Shown here: positions 7,039-15,253 of the stretch, in pieces
Layout of the letters: each line of letters begins with the position of its first letter
How positions within the stretch are numbered: position 1 is the stretch's first letter
Assembly (NCBI GenBank): GCA_024401365.1
Contig: JAKSLE010000017.1
Span: 1 to 53,208 of the forward strand
DNA from: Bacteroidales bacterium
GTDB lineage: Bacteria; Bacteroidota; Bacteroidia; Bacteroidales; Marinilabiliaceae
Direction: 5' to 3'
DNA: 53,208 nucleotides
The notes under the pieces: generated by a model
Told to the model about the DNA's origin: nothing
Databases searched by the model: none
The model's input: only the letters and a program-made list of their open reading frames with translations
Translations under genes and position numbers: made by a program

Positions 7039-8349
7039 TTAGAACAACTTGTCGCTCAAGAGACGGAGAGCCTTGATCTTGTCTGCTGCGTCAATGAGGA
7101 TAGAGATGTTGTGCGAAGAACCACCGTAAGAGATCATGCGGATAGGAATTGTGTTGAGAGCCTCAACCACCTTGCTAGCATAACCTACGTTAGATGAGCG
7201 GAAGTCACCTGCAATACAGATGATGACCTGATCCTTGTCAACCTCAACAGTACCGTACTTCTTGAGATCGTCTACGATGTCGTCAAGGTGGCGAGTGCTG
7301 TCGATAGTAACAGAGAGACCTACTTCCGATGTAGAGATCATATCGATTGGAGTCTTGTAGCTCTCGAAGATCTCGAATACCTTACGGAGGAATCCATAGG
7401 CGAGGAGCATACGACCGCTCTTGATCTTGATAGCGGTAATAGAATCCTTAGCTGCGATAGCTGCGATACGGTTTTCACACTGATGTGACGAAATGAGGGT
7501 ACCCTTAGCCTTAGGATCCATCGTGTTGAGAAGGCGTACAGGGATGTTGTTGATCTTCGCTGGAAGCACACATGTAGGATGGAGAATCTTAGCACCGAAG
7601 TAAGCCAGTTCAGCAGCCTCGTCGAATGAAAGCTCATCTACTGGTTTTGTGCCCTCTACAAAGCGAGGGTCGTTATTGTGCATACCGTCGATATCTGTCC
7701 AGATCTGAATTTCATCAGCAAGCAATGCTGCACCAATGAGGGAAGCAGTATAATCTGAGCCACCACGCTGGAGGTTGTCTACCTCGCCAAACGCGTTGCG
7801 GCAGATATAGCCCTGAGTAATGTATATCTCCTGGTCAGGATTCTTCTCGAGGATTGCTGTAAGGTTCTCGCGGATATAAGCTGTATCAGGCTCGTTGTTC
7901 TTGTCGATACGCATATAATCGAGAGCAGGAAGGAGACAAGACTTGATGCCGCGCTCCTGAAGGTAGAGGTTGAACATACCCGTAGAGATAAGTTCGCCCT
8001 GAGAGAGGATAACCTTCTCCTCGAAAACTGTGAAGATACTGTTGGTGAACGACTTGATGTAGTTGAAATGCTCGCGGATAAGAGCGAGACCCTTAGCACG
8101 GTACTCCTCAGTAGAGTAAAGCTCGTTTACATCCTTAGTGTACTTTACCTCGAGTTTGTTAACTACCTCGTTAGCGCCATCGTTGTTCTTCTTGTAGAGA
8201 TAGTTAGAAATCTCTACCAAGCTATTTGTTGTACCGCTCATAGCGCTAAGTACAACGAGGTTAGTCTGACCATCCAAAACAAGGTCGGCTACGCTCTTCA
8301 TTCTTTCGGCACTACCTACAGATGTGCCGCCAAACTTCATTATCTTCAT
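7039..8349 (-). CDS. lysC: Aspartate kinase (monofunctional)
   Basis: Phosphorylates L-aspartate, the committed step to lysine, threonine, methionine and diaminopimelate. The 436-residue protein starts MKIMKFGGTSVGS, the kinase nucleotide motif, and has FDEAAELAYFGAKILHP and LNTMDPKAKGT in the catalytic domain. The C-terminal 130 residues have two ACT-like halves (VFEIFESYKTPIDMISTSEVGLSVTI, read in part, and SNVGYASKVVEALNTIPIRMIS), which are expected to bind a feedback amino acid. It is not fused to homoserine dehydrogenase. It heads a lysC-lysA operon, with a -7 promoter element at 8405-8412. Confidence 0.94.
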   Translation of the reverse strand: MKIMKFGGTSVGSAERMKSVADLVLDGQTNLVVLSAMSGTTNSLVEISNYLYKKNNDGANEVVNKLEVKYTKDVNELYSTEEYRAKGLALIREHFNYIKSFTNSIFTVFEEKVILSQGELISTGMFNLYLQERGIKSCLLPALDYMRIDKNNEPDTAYIRENLTAILEKNPDQEIYITQGYICRNAFGEVDNLQRGGSDYTASLIGAALLADEIQIWTDIDGMHNNDPRFVEGTKPVDELSFDEAAELAYFGAKILHPTCVLPAKINNIPVRLLNTMDPKAKGTLISSHQCENRIAAIAAKDSITAIKIKSGRMLLAYGFLRKVFEIFESYKTPIDMISTSEVGLSVTIDSTRHLDDIVDDLKKYGTVEVDKDQVIICIAGDFRSSNVGYASKVVEALNTIPIRMISYGGSSHNISILIDAADKIKALRLLSDKLF

Positions 8350-8394
8350 ATTACTGGGTATATTGTCGTGAAATATTTAACAGTGTATTATAAA

Positions 8395-8413
8395 TTTTCG
8401 CGCACAAAGTTAA
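8395..8413 (-). promoter_or_regulatory. Promoter element upstream of lysC
   Basis: On the minus strand the sequence TTAACTTTGTGCGCGAAAA contains the -7 element TAACTTTG (8412-8405). The same 19 bases occur at 11214-11232 in front of the thioredoxin-fold lipoprotein gene. No good -33 element was found at the expected distance. The gene start is 56 bp from the -7 element. Confidence 0.5.
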
Positions 8414-8491
8414 ACATTTACAATGGAGTTTGAGCATAAATAAATCTAAAAAAAGCAGAAATTAACCCATATTTCTTCTGCAAAAGACTCT

Positions 8492-9724
8492 TTATGAGAA
8501 GAATAAGCTGCAAATGATGATGGCTGTAATGATGCCAATGAGGTCGGCGAACAGACCGCAGCCCACTGCATGACGAGTGTTTTTGATGCCAACTGAGCCG
8601 AAGTAAACCGCTAGGATATAGAATGTTGTATCGGCAGCCCCCTGGAAGAGGCAAGAGAGACGACCTACGAACGAATCTGCTCCATAGGTGTTCATACATT
8701 CAATCATGAAACCCCTTGCACCAGAGCCGCTTAGTGGTTTCATGAAGGCTGTAGGTAGAGCATCCACAAAGCGTGTATCTGAAGCGAATAGTGAGACAAC
8801 GTATCGGATGCCATCGATAAACAAGTCAAGGGCACCGCTAGCACGGAAGAGACCCACTGCTACTAGGATAGCTATGAGAAAGGGGATGATTTGTATAGCT
8901 GTAGAGAAGCCTTCCTTGGCACCATCGATGAAGGCCTCGTATACGTTGACCTTTTTGAAGAGAGCCAAGAGGATGAACGAGGTGATGATGAAGAGGAGGA
9001 TGAGGCTGGAAGTGACATTGCTCACGTACTCCACCTGAGCAGGTTCCATGCCATGGATAAAGAAGAGCAGTGAAGCCACGATAGCCGACAGGCCGCCAAG
9101 GTAGATAAGTACTGCCTTATGGAGCAGATTGATACGCTGCACCAAAGCGGTAGCAATGAGTCCGGCTAGGGTGGAGAAGAACGTAGTAATGAGCAAGGGA
9201 AGGAATATATCTGTAGGGTTAGCCGCACCGCACTGGGTACGGTAAGCTATAATAGATATAGGGATGATGGTAAGTCCCGATGTGTTGAGAACCAAGAACA
9301 TTATCTGGGCATTGGTAGCTGTCTCCTTATCCGTATTCAGCTCTTGCATCTCCTTCATGGCACGGAGGCCCATAGGGGTAGCAGCGTTGTCTAGTCCTAG
9401 CATATTGGCTGAGAGGTTCATGACGATGCTGCCGAAAGCCTTATGTCCCTTGGGGATACCTGGAAATATTCTGACGAAGAATGGCGATACCAGTTTAGAC
9501 AAGGCACCAACAGCGCCACCTTTTTCGCCGATGCGCATTATGCCCAACCAAAGGGACAGTACGCCAGTGAGGTAGAGCGATATCTCGAAACCGTTTTTTG
9601 CACTTGAGAAGGTGGAATCGACCAAGGCGTTCAGGACAGCGGCATCGCCCGTAATGCAAAAGCGGATGAAAGCTGCCAGAACGGCAATTATTACCAGGGC
9701 TATCCAGATATAGTTAAGTACCAT
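8492..9724 (-). CDS. Nucleoside recognition (SpmA/SpmB-like) membrane protein
   Basis: A 410-residue polytopic membrane protein made of two related halves, like fused SpmA and SpmB 'nucleoside recognition' (Gate) proteins. The first half shows SLWLGIMRIGEKGG and NLSANMLGLDNAATPMGLRAM; the second shows TAIQIIPFLIAILVAVGLFRASGALD, with PLSGSGARGFM and FQGAADTTFYILAVYFG. The N-A-A-T-P and S-G-S-G-A-R motifs are typical. Substrate and role are not established in non-sporulating bacteria. It starts 3 bp after the stop of the upstream nuclease-domain gene, so the two form an operon. Confidence 0.88.
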   Translation of the reverse strand: MVLNYIWIALVIIAVLAAFIRFCITGDAAVLNALVDSTFSSAKNGFEISLYLTGVLSLWLGIMRIGEKGGAVGALSKLVSPFFVRIFPGIPKGHKAFGSIVMNLSANMLGLDNAATPMGLRAMKEMQELNTDKETATNAQIMFLVLNTSGLTIIPISIIAYRTQCGAANPTDIFLPLLITTFFSTLAGLIATALVQRINLLHKAVLIYLGGLSAIVASLLFFIHGMEPAQVEYVSNVTSSLILLFIITSFILLALFKKVNVYEAFIDGAKEGFSTAIQIIPFLIAILVAVGLFRASGALDLFIDGIRYVVSLFASDTRFVDALPTAFMKPLSGSGARGFMIECMNTYGADSFVGRLSCLFQGAADTTFYILAVYFGSVGIKNTRHAVGCGLFADLIGIITAIIICSLFFS

Positions 9725-9727
9725 CGG

Positions 9728-10378
9728 TTACTCGTTGCGTTGTTTCAGTATGTCGCGGATGAGGCCAGCCTCTTCGTATTTTTCCAGTACGATAGCTCGC
9801 TCCATCAGTTGGTGCAATTTGTCCGAAGGCAACTGCTCCAGGTCGGTTCTGTCCATATCGATTAACTGGTCAGTATTAGCCCCTTGTCTTTCATTGATAG
9901 GCGACTCCTGACTATACTGCGACATGTCGACGCCGTCGAAAGCTACCTGAAGGTTCTGTATCCGAATCAAAGCCTCATCAAGGACGCTATTGTATGTATA
10001 TATAGGTGCGTTGAAACGTAGGGCAAGAGCCACTGCGTCGGAGGTACGCGAATCGATATATGCTATCTTGTCATCCTGTCGGCAGACTATCTGGGAATAG
10101 AAGATGCCGTTTTGGAGCTTATATATAAGAGCCTCGACCATTTCAATTTTGAAAGACAAGGCCATGGTCATGAATATATCATGAGAGAGAGGTCTTGGAG
10201 AGTGCAACCCCTGGATTCTTACGGCGATAGACTGTGCTTCGGGTAGTCCTATAATAATAGGTATCCTACGGTCCATTCCACCATTTTCGGCGAGTATCAA
10301 TGCGTAGAATTCTGGGCGAGAGGCATTGGTGAGCCCCAATACCTCGAGACGGATCTTTTTTTCTGTGTTCTCGTTCAT
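9728..10378 (-). CDS. Bifunctional nuclease (DUF151/BFN) domain protein with UvrB/C-like tail
   Basis: A 216-residue cytoplasmic protein. The first 140 residues are a BFN domain: VLGLTNASRPEFYALIL, RRIPIIIGLPEAQSIA, RPLSHDIF and DSRTSDAVALALRFNAPIY. The C-terminal 35 residues (LPSDKLHQLMERAIVLEKYEEAGLIRDILKQR, read in parts) match the UvrB/UvrC helical-hairpin motif. Proteins of this layout are common in Bacteroidota. Nuclease activity has been reported for plant and some bacterial members; the role here is not known. It is divergent from the BioC-like gene and leads the following membrane-protein gene by 3 bp. Confidence 0.9.
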   Translation of the reverse strand: MNENTEKKIRLEVLGLTNASRPEFYALILAENGGMDRRIPIIIGLPEAQSIAVRIQGLHSPRPLSHDIFMTMALSFKIEMVEALIYKLQNGIFYSQIVCRQDDKIAYIDSRTSDAVALALRFNAPIYTYNSVLDEALIRIQNLQVAFDGVDMSQYSQESPINERQGANTDQLIDMDRTDLEQLPSDKLHQLMERAIVLEKYEEAGLIRDILKQRNE

Positions 10379-10400
10379 AACATATATAGTACACTTTATG

Positions 10401-10437
10401 CAAAGGTAAAAATATTTGGGGAATATGTTTATCTTTG
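10401..10437. promoter_or_regulatory. Divergent -7 elements for the BFN and BioC-like genes
   Basis: Minus strand: TACCTTTG (10408-10401) lies 23 bp from the BFN gene start. Plus strand: TATCTTTG (10430-10437) lies 27 bp before the ATG at 10464. Upstream -33 boxes are weak in both directions. The plus-strand element lies inside the longest open frame, which argues that translation of the BioC-like gene starts at 10464, not 10416. Confidence 0.5.
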
Positions 10438-10463
10438 GCGACGAAAGAGACTATAATAAGGAT

Positions 10464-11162
10464 ATGTCGTTACAATTTGGGGCGAATGCCAAGACATACA
10501 ACGATGCGTCGGACGTACAGAAATGCATAGCGCTATATCTGGTACAGATGATGAAGAAGAGGATACCGCAACGAGCAAAGGTATATGAGATAGGGGCTGG
10601 TACGGGGCATCTGACGCGTCAGTTGGTGGGCTTGATTGGAGACGGCAGGTATACGGTCAATGACCTTTCGGACGAGATGTTGACTGTACTATGGGATGAG
10701 TTGGACATGGAAAGAGCTGCGGTAGAGCGACAATGTGCAGATGCAGAGACAGCAGAGTGGCCAGAAGGGCTAGATATGGTAGTTTCCTCCTCGGCGGTGC
10801 AATGGTTCAAGGATCCACTCAATATAGTAAGGCGTTCAGCCCAGCAATTACTCCCTGGGGGTACATTAGCGTTCAGTACCTTCCTGAAGGGGACATATAA
10901 GGAGCTAGAACACCTAGGCAAGGGATTGGATTACCCTGATGTGGAGAGTTGGCTCAGGGTGCTAAAAAATTGCGGTTACAGCGACATAGAGATAAATACA
11001 GAGGAGCAGGTGATGCACTTTGAGAATGTCAGAGACCTTTTGCTCTCAATAAAACACACGGGGGTGCAAGGAGAGGGGGGAGGAAGCACTTCATATTCAC
11101 TTTTGAGGCAATTGCCCCTCCAATTGACATACAATATACTCTATGTAGTAGCTCGTCATTAG
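10464..11162 (+). CDS. bioC: BioC-like SAM-dependent methyltransferase (probable malonyl-ACP O-methyltransferase)
   Basis: The product is 232 residues from the start MSLQFGANAKTYNDASDVQK, which matches the usual BioC N-terminus ('F..a..tYd..a..Q'). The SAM-binding motif is VYEIGAGTGHLTRQL, followed by DMVVSSSAVQWF, a typical BioC segment (acidic residue then S-A-x-Q-W). BioC methylates malonyl-ACP so that fatty acid synthesis can build the pimeloyl chain of biotin. No other biotin gene lies next to it, so the assignment rests on sequence alone; another small-molecule methyltransferase is possible. An open frame extends 16 codons further upstream to 10416 but crosses the -7 promoter element. 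Confidence 0.7.
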   Translation: MSLQFGANAKTYNDASDVQKCIALYLVQMMKKRIPQRAKVYEIGAGTGHLTRQLVGLIGDGRYTVNDLSDEMLTVLWDELDMERAAVERQCADAETAEWPEGLDMVVSSSAVQWFKDPLNIVRRSAQQLLPGGTLAFSTFLKGTYKELEHLGKGLDYPDVESWLRVLKNCGYSDIEINTEEQVMHFENVRDLLLSIKHTGVQGEGGGSTSYSLLRQLPLQLTYNILYVVARH

Positions 11163-11191
11163 GTTAACAAGCTATAAAAAATATTTAATTA

Positions 11192-11222
11192 TTTCGTCAA
11201 GAGTTTATTCTTATTAACTTTG
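11192..11222 (+). promoter_or_regulatory. Promoter of the thioredoxin-fold lipoprotein gene
   Basis: TTTC (11192-11195), 19 bp, then TAACTTTG (11215-11222): an almost exact Bacteroidota -33/-7 pair. It lies 49 bp before the start codon and probably drives the run of plus-strand genes to folA. Confidence 0.7.
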
Positions 11223-11271
11223 TGCGCGAAAAAAACTAACAAACTGATATAAACGACAGAGTTTCAATAAT

Positions 11272-12447
11272 ATGAGACACGTATATAAGTTGGCATTGAT
11301 GCTCATCGGAGCACTCACTCTTGCGTCATGCGCGAACAATACCAAGCTTCAGGGAACGATTGGCGGTGCTGCCGGTCAGACCATTCAACTCCAGGTCATA
11401 GGTGATGCTATAGCTGTAGTAGATTCAGTCAAGATAGCTGGTGACGGCACATTCGCTCTCGAGGCGCCAGAGTCTACAGAACCAACATTCTACCGTGCTG
11501 TTTTGCCATCAGGCAAGGCAATAGTCTTCGTAGCCGATTCGGCAGAGACTGTAACGGTAAAAGCAGATGCTGAGGCAGCAGATTGGTTTTCAAGTGTAGC
11601 CTTTGATAATTCGGAAGAGAGCGCGCTCACAATGGAGGTAGTAGCCAAGGCAGCCACATTGCAAGGCAAGTTGCAGAGTTACACAGCTACAGAGAGTGAC
11701 CCTGCTAAGTTGGCCGAGATGCGCAGTGCCATAGACGACTACAAGGCCTCTATTAAGGACTTTATCTTCGCACATCCAAGGAGCCTGGCTTCGTACTATG
11801 CGTTGTATCAGAACGTCATGGGATTGCCAGTATTCAACATCAATGATATACATGACCATGTACTCTTCTCGACTGTAGCTACCAGTCTGAACATAGTATC
11901 GCCAGACGAGCCAAGAGTAAAGTTGCTCTGTGAGGATGTGATTCAAGCTAGAGCTATACAGCGTAAGCAGCAGCAACTTCAAGAGATGATCAATAATGCT
12001 GATGTAGCTAATACGCCAGACATAGAGATGCCAGATAAAGACGGCAAGATGCACAAGCTCTCGTCGCTCAGAGGCAAGGTAGTAATACTCCAATTCTGGT
12101 CGGCTACAGAGCAAGCTTCGCGAGACAACAACCGACAGTTGGCCTCTCTATATGCCAAGTATAAGTCGCGTGGACTCGAGATTTACTCCGTATCACTTGA
12201 CACTAGCAAGTTGGTATGGGAGGAGGCTATGACCTTTGACAAGGTAACTTGGACAAGTGTATGTGACCTACAAGGTGTATCGTCGCAGGCTGCCATGCTA
12301 TACAATATACGACCAATGCAAGATGCTAATGGTAATGTGATAATACAAGTGCCACAGCTCTTCATTTTGGATAAGGAGGGCAACTTGATAGGCAAGAATC
12401 TCTTTGGTAAGAGACTTGACGACCGTATGGCCGAGATATTCCGTTAG
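11272..12447 (+). CDS. Thioredoxin-fold lipoprotein (DUF4369 plus TlpA/AhpC-like), redox cysteines missing
   Basis: A 391-residue protein with a lipoprotein signal (LTLASC, Cys20). Residues 25-100 form a DUF4369-like beta domain (LQGTIGGAAGQTIQLQ, VDSVKIAGDGTFAL). Residues 245-391 are a TlpA/AhpC-type thioredoxin fold (TPDIEMPDKDGKMHKLSSLRGK, read in parts; VPQLFILDKEGNLIG with the cis-proline segment). Where relatives have W-A-x-W-C-x-x-C, this protein reads W276-S-A-T-E-Q-A-S, so both catalytic cysteines are absent and disulfide exchange is unlikely. It probably sits in the periplasm, anchored to a membrane, perhaps as a binding or structural protein. It is followed 26 bp later by lpxH. Confidence 0.85.
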   Translation: MRHVYKLALMLIGALTLASCANNTKLQGTIGGAAGQTIQLQVIGDAIAVVDSVKIAGDGTFALEAPESTEPTFYRAVLPSGKAIVFVADSAETVTVKADAEAADWFSSVAFDNSEESALTMEVVAKAATLQGKLQSYTATESDPAKLAEMRSAIDDYKASIKDFIFAHPRSLASYYALYQNVMGLPVFNINDIHDHVLFSTVATSLNIVSPDEPRVKLLCEDVIQARAIQRKQQQLQEMINNADVANTPDIEMPDKDGKMHKLSSLRGKVVILQFWSATEQASRDNNRQLASLYAKYKSRGLEIYSVSLDTSKLVWEEAMTFDKVTWTSVCDLQGVSSQAAMLYNIRPMQDANGNVIIQVPQLFILDKEGNLIGKNLFGKRLDDRMAEIFR

Positions 12448-12473
12448 GAGAAGAAGAATCAGATTGTTCTGCT

Positions 12474-13289
12474 ATGCGAATCTACTTTGCCTCTGACACG
12501 CACCTAGGTGCCAAAGCTGTGGGAGACCCACGTGGTCAGGAGGCACGATTTGTGGCATGGCTGGACAAGATAAAAGATGATGCCGATGCTATATATCTTC
12601 TGGGAGATATATTTGATTACTGGTTTGAGTATGGCTCAGTAGTTCCAAAAGGATATGTGCGTTTCTTGGGTAAGTTGGCCCAACTGACGCAGCAAGGTAT
12701 AGACATCCATATATTCACGGGAAACCATGATGTATGGATGTTCTCGTACATACAAGAAGAGTGTGGTGTGACGGTGCACAACAACCATATAACCAGGGAG
12801 TGGGACGGTAAGCGTTTCTTCTTGGGACATGGAGACGGGTTAGGCAACTATGACATGGGGTATAATATTCTTAAGTCGATATTCTGCTGTAAGCCTATAC
12901 AAGCCGTCTATTCGTGGTTGCATCCTGATATAGCCAACTGGATAGCCACAACATGGTCGCGACTTAGTAGGAAGAGCCACACTAAGGATACCAAGTATCA
13001 TTCGTTTTTAGGCGAAGAAGAGATACAGGTGAAGTATGTGAATGATATGGAGGCCAAGGTAGGTGGAAAGGAGTATGACTATTATGTTTTTGGTCATAGA
13101 CACGTCTTGGCAGACTATGAGAGCAAGAGAGGGTCGCGTATGCTAGTTATAGGCGACTGGTTGAACAACTTCTCGTACGCTATGTGGGATGGGGAGGATA
13201 TGAGACTATACAAGGTAGACCCAAACGATCCAGTCGGAGAGGCTACGGAGGTAACAGAACAATACAGATACAGGCAGCAGAATGGCTAG
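12474..13289 (+). CDS. lpxH: UDP-2,3-diacylglucosamine diphosphatase
   Basis: A calcineurin-like metallophosphoesterase that cleaves UDP-2,3-diacylglucosamine to lipid X and UMP in lipid A synthesis, peripheral to the inner membrane. All metal-site motifs are present in order: SDTHLGA (D8, H10), GDIFDYW, GNHD, LGHGDG and FGHRH. The insertion with LHPDIANWIATTWSRLSRKSH is the helical cap that binds the acyl chains. At 271 residues it is slightly longer than E. coli LpxH, as is normal in Bacteroidota. Its stop overlaps the next start by 8 bp, so the two are translationally coupled. Confidence 0.92.
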   Translation: MRIYFASDTHLGAKAVGDPRGQEARFVAWLDKIKDDADAIYLLGDIFDYWFEYGSVVPKGYVRFLGKLAQLTQQGIDIHIFTGNHDVWMFSYIQEECGVTVHNNHITREWDGKRFFLGHGDGLGNYDMGYNILKSIFCCKPIQAVYSWLHPDIANWIATTWSRLSRKSHTKDTKYHSFLGEEEIQVKYVNDMEAKVGGKEYDYYVFGHRHVLADYESKRGSRMLVIGDWLNNFSYAMWDGEDMRLYKVDPNDPVGEATEVTEQYRYRQQNG

Positions 13290-13629
13290 TGAAGGACAGA
13301 AAGAGATGCCTAAGGAGCATAAGTATCTTGCAGTGGCGGCGTATATCACCCCTGCGGGATGGATAGTTGCGTACATTATGAAGATGTTATCTGGAGCAGA
13401 CAATAAGTTCTGCATCTTCCATCTTAGACAAGGATTTGGGTTGCTGTTGACTTTCGGTATAATATTGTTGGTATTAAGTTATACCGACCTACATATAGTA
13501 ACGCAGTTGGTTCAGATACTCTACTTTATCTGTATAGTAATAGGGGTATTAGGTGCGTTGGACGGCAAGTGCAGGTATCAGCCTGTGTTTGGCAAGTTGT
13601 ATTATAATTTGATTACGTTTATAAAATAA
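13282..13629 (+). CDS. Tic20/DUF4870-like small membrane protein
   Basis: A 115-residue protein with an N-terminal hydrophilic stretch, then KYLAVAAYITPAGWIVAYIM, FHLRQGFGLLLTFGIILLVL and LVQILYFICIVIGVLGAL. The pattern 'sYi.piGWiva' then 'fHlrQ' is that of DUF4870/Tic20-like proteins, four-helix membrane proteins of unsettled function. It overlaps lpxH by 8 bp and precedes the antiporter by 10 bp, within an operon. Confidence 0.85.
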   Translation: MASEGQKEMPKEHKYLAVAAYITPAGWIVAYIMKMLSGADNKFCIFHLRQGFGLLLTFGIILLVLSYTDLHIVTQLVQILYFICIVIGVLGALDGKCRYQPVFGKLYYNLITFIK

Positions 13630-13639
13630 GGGATTTGCT

Positions 13640-14602
13640 ATGGTTTTGAGTGCATTGGCGGTTGTAGCGGGATTAGTGCTACTCGTATTGGCAGGCAACG
13701 CGATAGTTGACGGGGGCAGCAATATTGCCAGGTACATGAAGATAAGCGAGATGCTCGTCGGACTTACCATTGTTGCTATAGGTACATCAGCCCCTGAGTT
13801 GGTAGTGAACATCATGTCATCAGTAGACGGTCACAGTGAGTTGGCCATGGGCAATATCTTAGGTTCCAACAACTTCAATCTCTTTGTGGTACTGGGTATC
13901 TCTGGAGTCATTGCTCCATTGATTGTGGTGCGGAAGATGGTGATGCGAGACATCCCAATGTCGTTGCTTTTCACAGTGTTGCTATTGCTCTTTGGCAATG
14001 ACTTCTTTGTGAGCCATGGAGAGGCGACGTATATAGGCAGGATAGACGCTCTTGTCTTCCTTGTCTGTTTGGGCGTATATATGTTTGTACTCTTTAGCGA
14101 TGCCAAGAAAGAGAGCAATACGGCTGAGATAGCTACGCCAGAGATGACACTGGCGCGAGCTATAGTGTATTTGGTATTAGGTCTCATTGGTCTCATAGTA
14201 GGAGGTAAGTTGGTAGAGCAAGGATCGGTAGAGATAGCCACTGCGTTGGGGGTATCGGAGAAGATTATAGGCCTCACGGTAGTAGCAGCAGGAACATCGT
14301 TGCCAGAGTTGGTAACTAGCATAGTGGCCTGTCACAAGGGCAATGTAGGCATGGCTATAGGCAACATTATTGGATCCAACATCATGAATATTCTCCTTAT
14401 ACTCGGTATAGGGTGTATGATATCGCCAATGCCGTTTGAGTCGCACTTCAACATAGAGATATATGTGCTATTGGCAGGAACCATTGCACTGTTTGTCTTT
14501 GTGTCGCCTAGGTTCTTCTCTCCATATAAGTTGGATAGGGTAGAGTCAAGCATTCTTCTGGCCTCCTTCATAGGCTATACTGTTTGGTTGATAATGCATT
14601 AA
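13640..14602 (+). CDS. Calcium/sodium antiporter (CaCA family, YrbG type)
   Basis: A 320-residue inner-membrane cation exchanger. It has the two inverted alpha-repeats of the family: GTSAPELVVNIMSS with GNILGSNNFNL near the N-terminus, and GTSLPELVTSIVA with GNIIGSNIMNILLILG in the second half. About ten membrane segments are visible, with a charged loop near residues 155-170 (SDAKKESNTAEIATPE). Bacterial relatives exchange Na+ or H+ for Ca2+. Ile is mostly encoded by ATA here, unlike the plus-strand genes beyond 39.6 kb. Confidence 0.92.
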   Translation: MVLSALAVVAGLVLLVLAGNAIVDGGSNIARYMKISEMLVGLTIVAIGTSAPELVVNIMSSVDGHSELAMGNILGSNNFNLFVVLGISGVIAPLIVVRKMVMRDIPMSLLFTVLLLLFGNDFFVSHGEATYIGRIDALVFLVCLGVYMFVLFSDAKKESNTAEIATPEMTLARAIVYLVLGLIGLIVGGKLVEQGSVEIATALGVSEKIIGLTVVAAGTSLPELVTSIVACHKGNVGMAIGNIIGSNIMNILLILGIGCMISPMPFESHFNIEIYVLLAGTIALFVFVSPRFFSPYKLDRVESSILLASFIGYTVWLIMH

Positions 14603-14606
14603 AAGT

Positions 14607-15110
14607 ATGGCAAAGGTAACGATGATAGTAGCCGTTGACAAGCAATTGGCAATTGGCAACAAAGGCGATCAGCTCGCCTATATAAGTGAAGATCTGAAGC
14701 GATTCAAGGCGTTGACTACGGGGCATACGGTAGTGATGGGGCGCAAGACACAAGAGGCATTGCCTAAGGGGTATCTGCCAAACAGAAGGAATATTGTGCT
14801 CTCGCGCAGTGAGATAAAGATACCCAATGTGGAGGTGATGCACTCGGCTGCGGAAGTCTTTGCGTCGTTAGGAGACGAAGAGGAGCTTTATGTGATAGGC
14901 GGTGCTGTGGTGTATAAATTGTTCATGGGATTGGCAGATGCCATAGAGTGGACGCTTATAGACTATTCCTTTGGCGAGTATGATGTGGTATTCCCAGAGA
15001 TAGATATGAGGGAGTGGGAGATTGTGATGGACGGAGAGTGGAAGAAGGACGAGAAGTCGGGATTTACATATAAGTATCAGAGGTTGGAGAAGAGAAGCCT
15101 AGTTGAGTAG
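14607..15110 (+). CDS. folA: Dihydrofolate reductase
   Basis: Reduces dihydrofolate to tetrahydrofolate with NADPH. The 167-residue protein shows VDKQLAIGNKGDQLAYISEDLKRFK (active-site and Met20-type loop region, read in parts), VVMGRKTQEALP (NADPH-binding loop), NIVLSRS and YVIGGAVVYKLF. Relatives have W near the 'G..g.lpW' position; here it reads DQLAYI, a mild departure. thyA, its frequent neighbour, is not adjacent. It is the last gene before the strong terminator at 15201. Confidence 0.93.
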   Translation: MAKVTMIVAVDKQLAIGNKGDQLAYISEDLKRFKALTTGHTVVMGRKTQEALPKGYLPNRRNIVLSRSEIKIPNVEVMHSAAEVFASLGDEEELYVIGGAVVYKLFMGLADAIEWTLIDYSFGEYDVVFPEIDMREWEIVMDGEWKKDEKSGFTYKYQRLEKRSLVE

Positions 15111-15200
15111 CCAGTCCACCTTTATCTGTTTAGTATGACACATTGTAAATACAAAAAGTGTCTGCTAAATTTTAGTTTAGAGCTTGGTATTAAATAATAT

Positions 15201-15228
15201 AGCCCGCTGGAGGAAACTCCGGCGGGCT
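15201..15228 (+). terminator. Strong GAAA-loop terminator after folA
   Basis: AGCCCGCTGGAG (15201-15212) pairs with CTCCGGCGGGCT (15217-15228), with one T-G wobble, around a GAAA tetraloop. It is followed on the plus strand by TGATTTTTGATTT. The hairpin may also serve the convergent lipoprotein gene. Confidence 0.8.
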
Positions 15229-15253
15229 GATTTTTGATTTCTATTAGGGAAGA

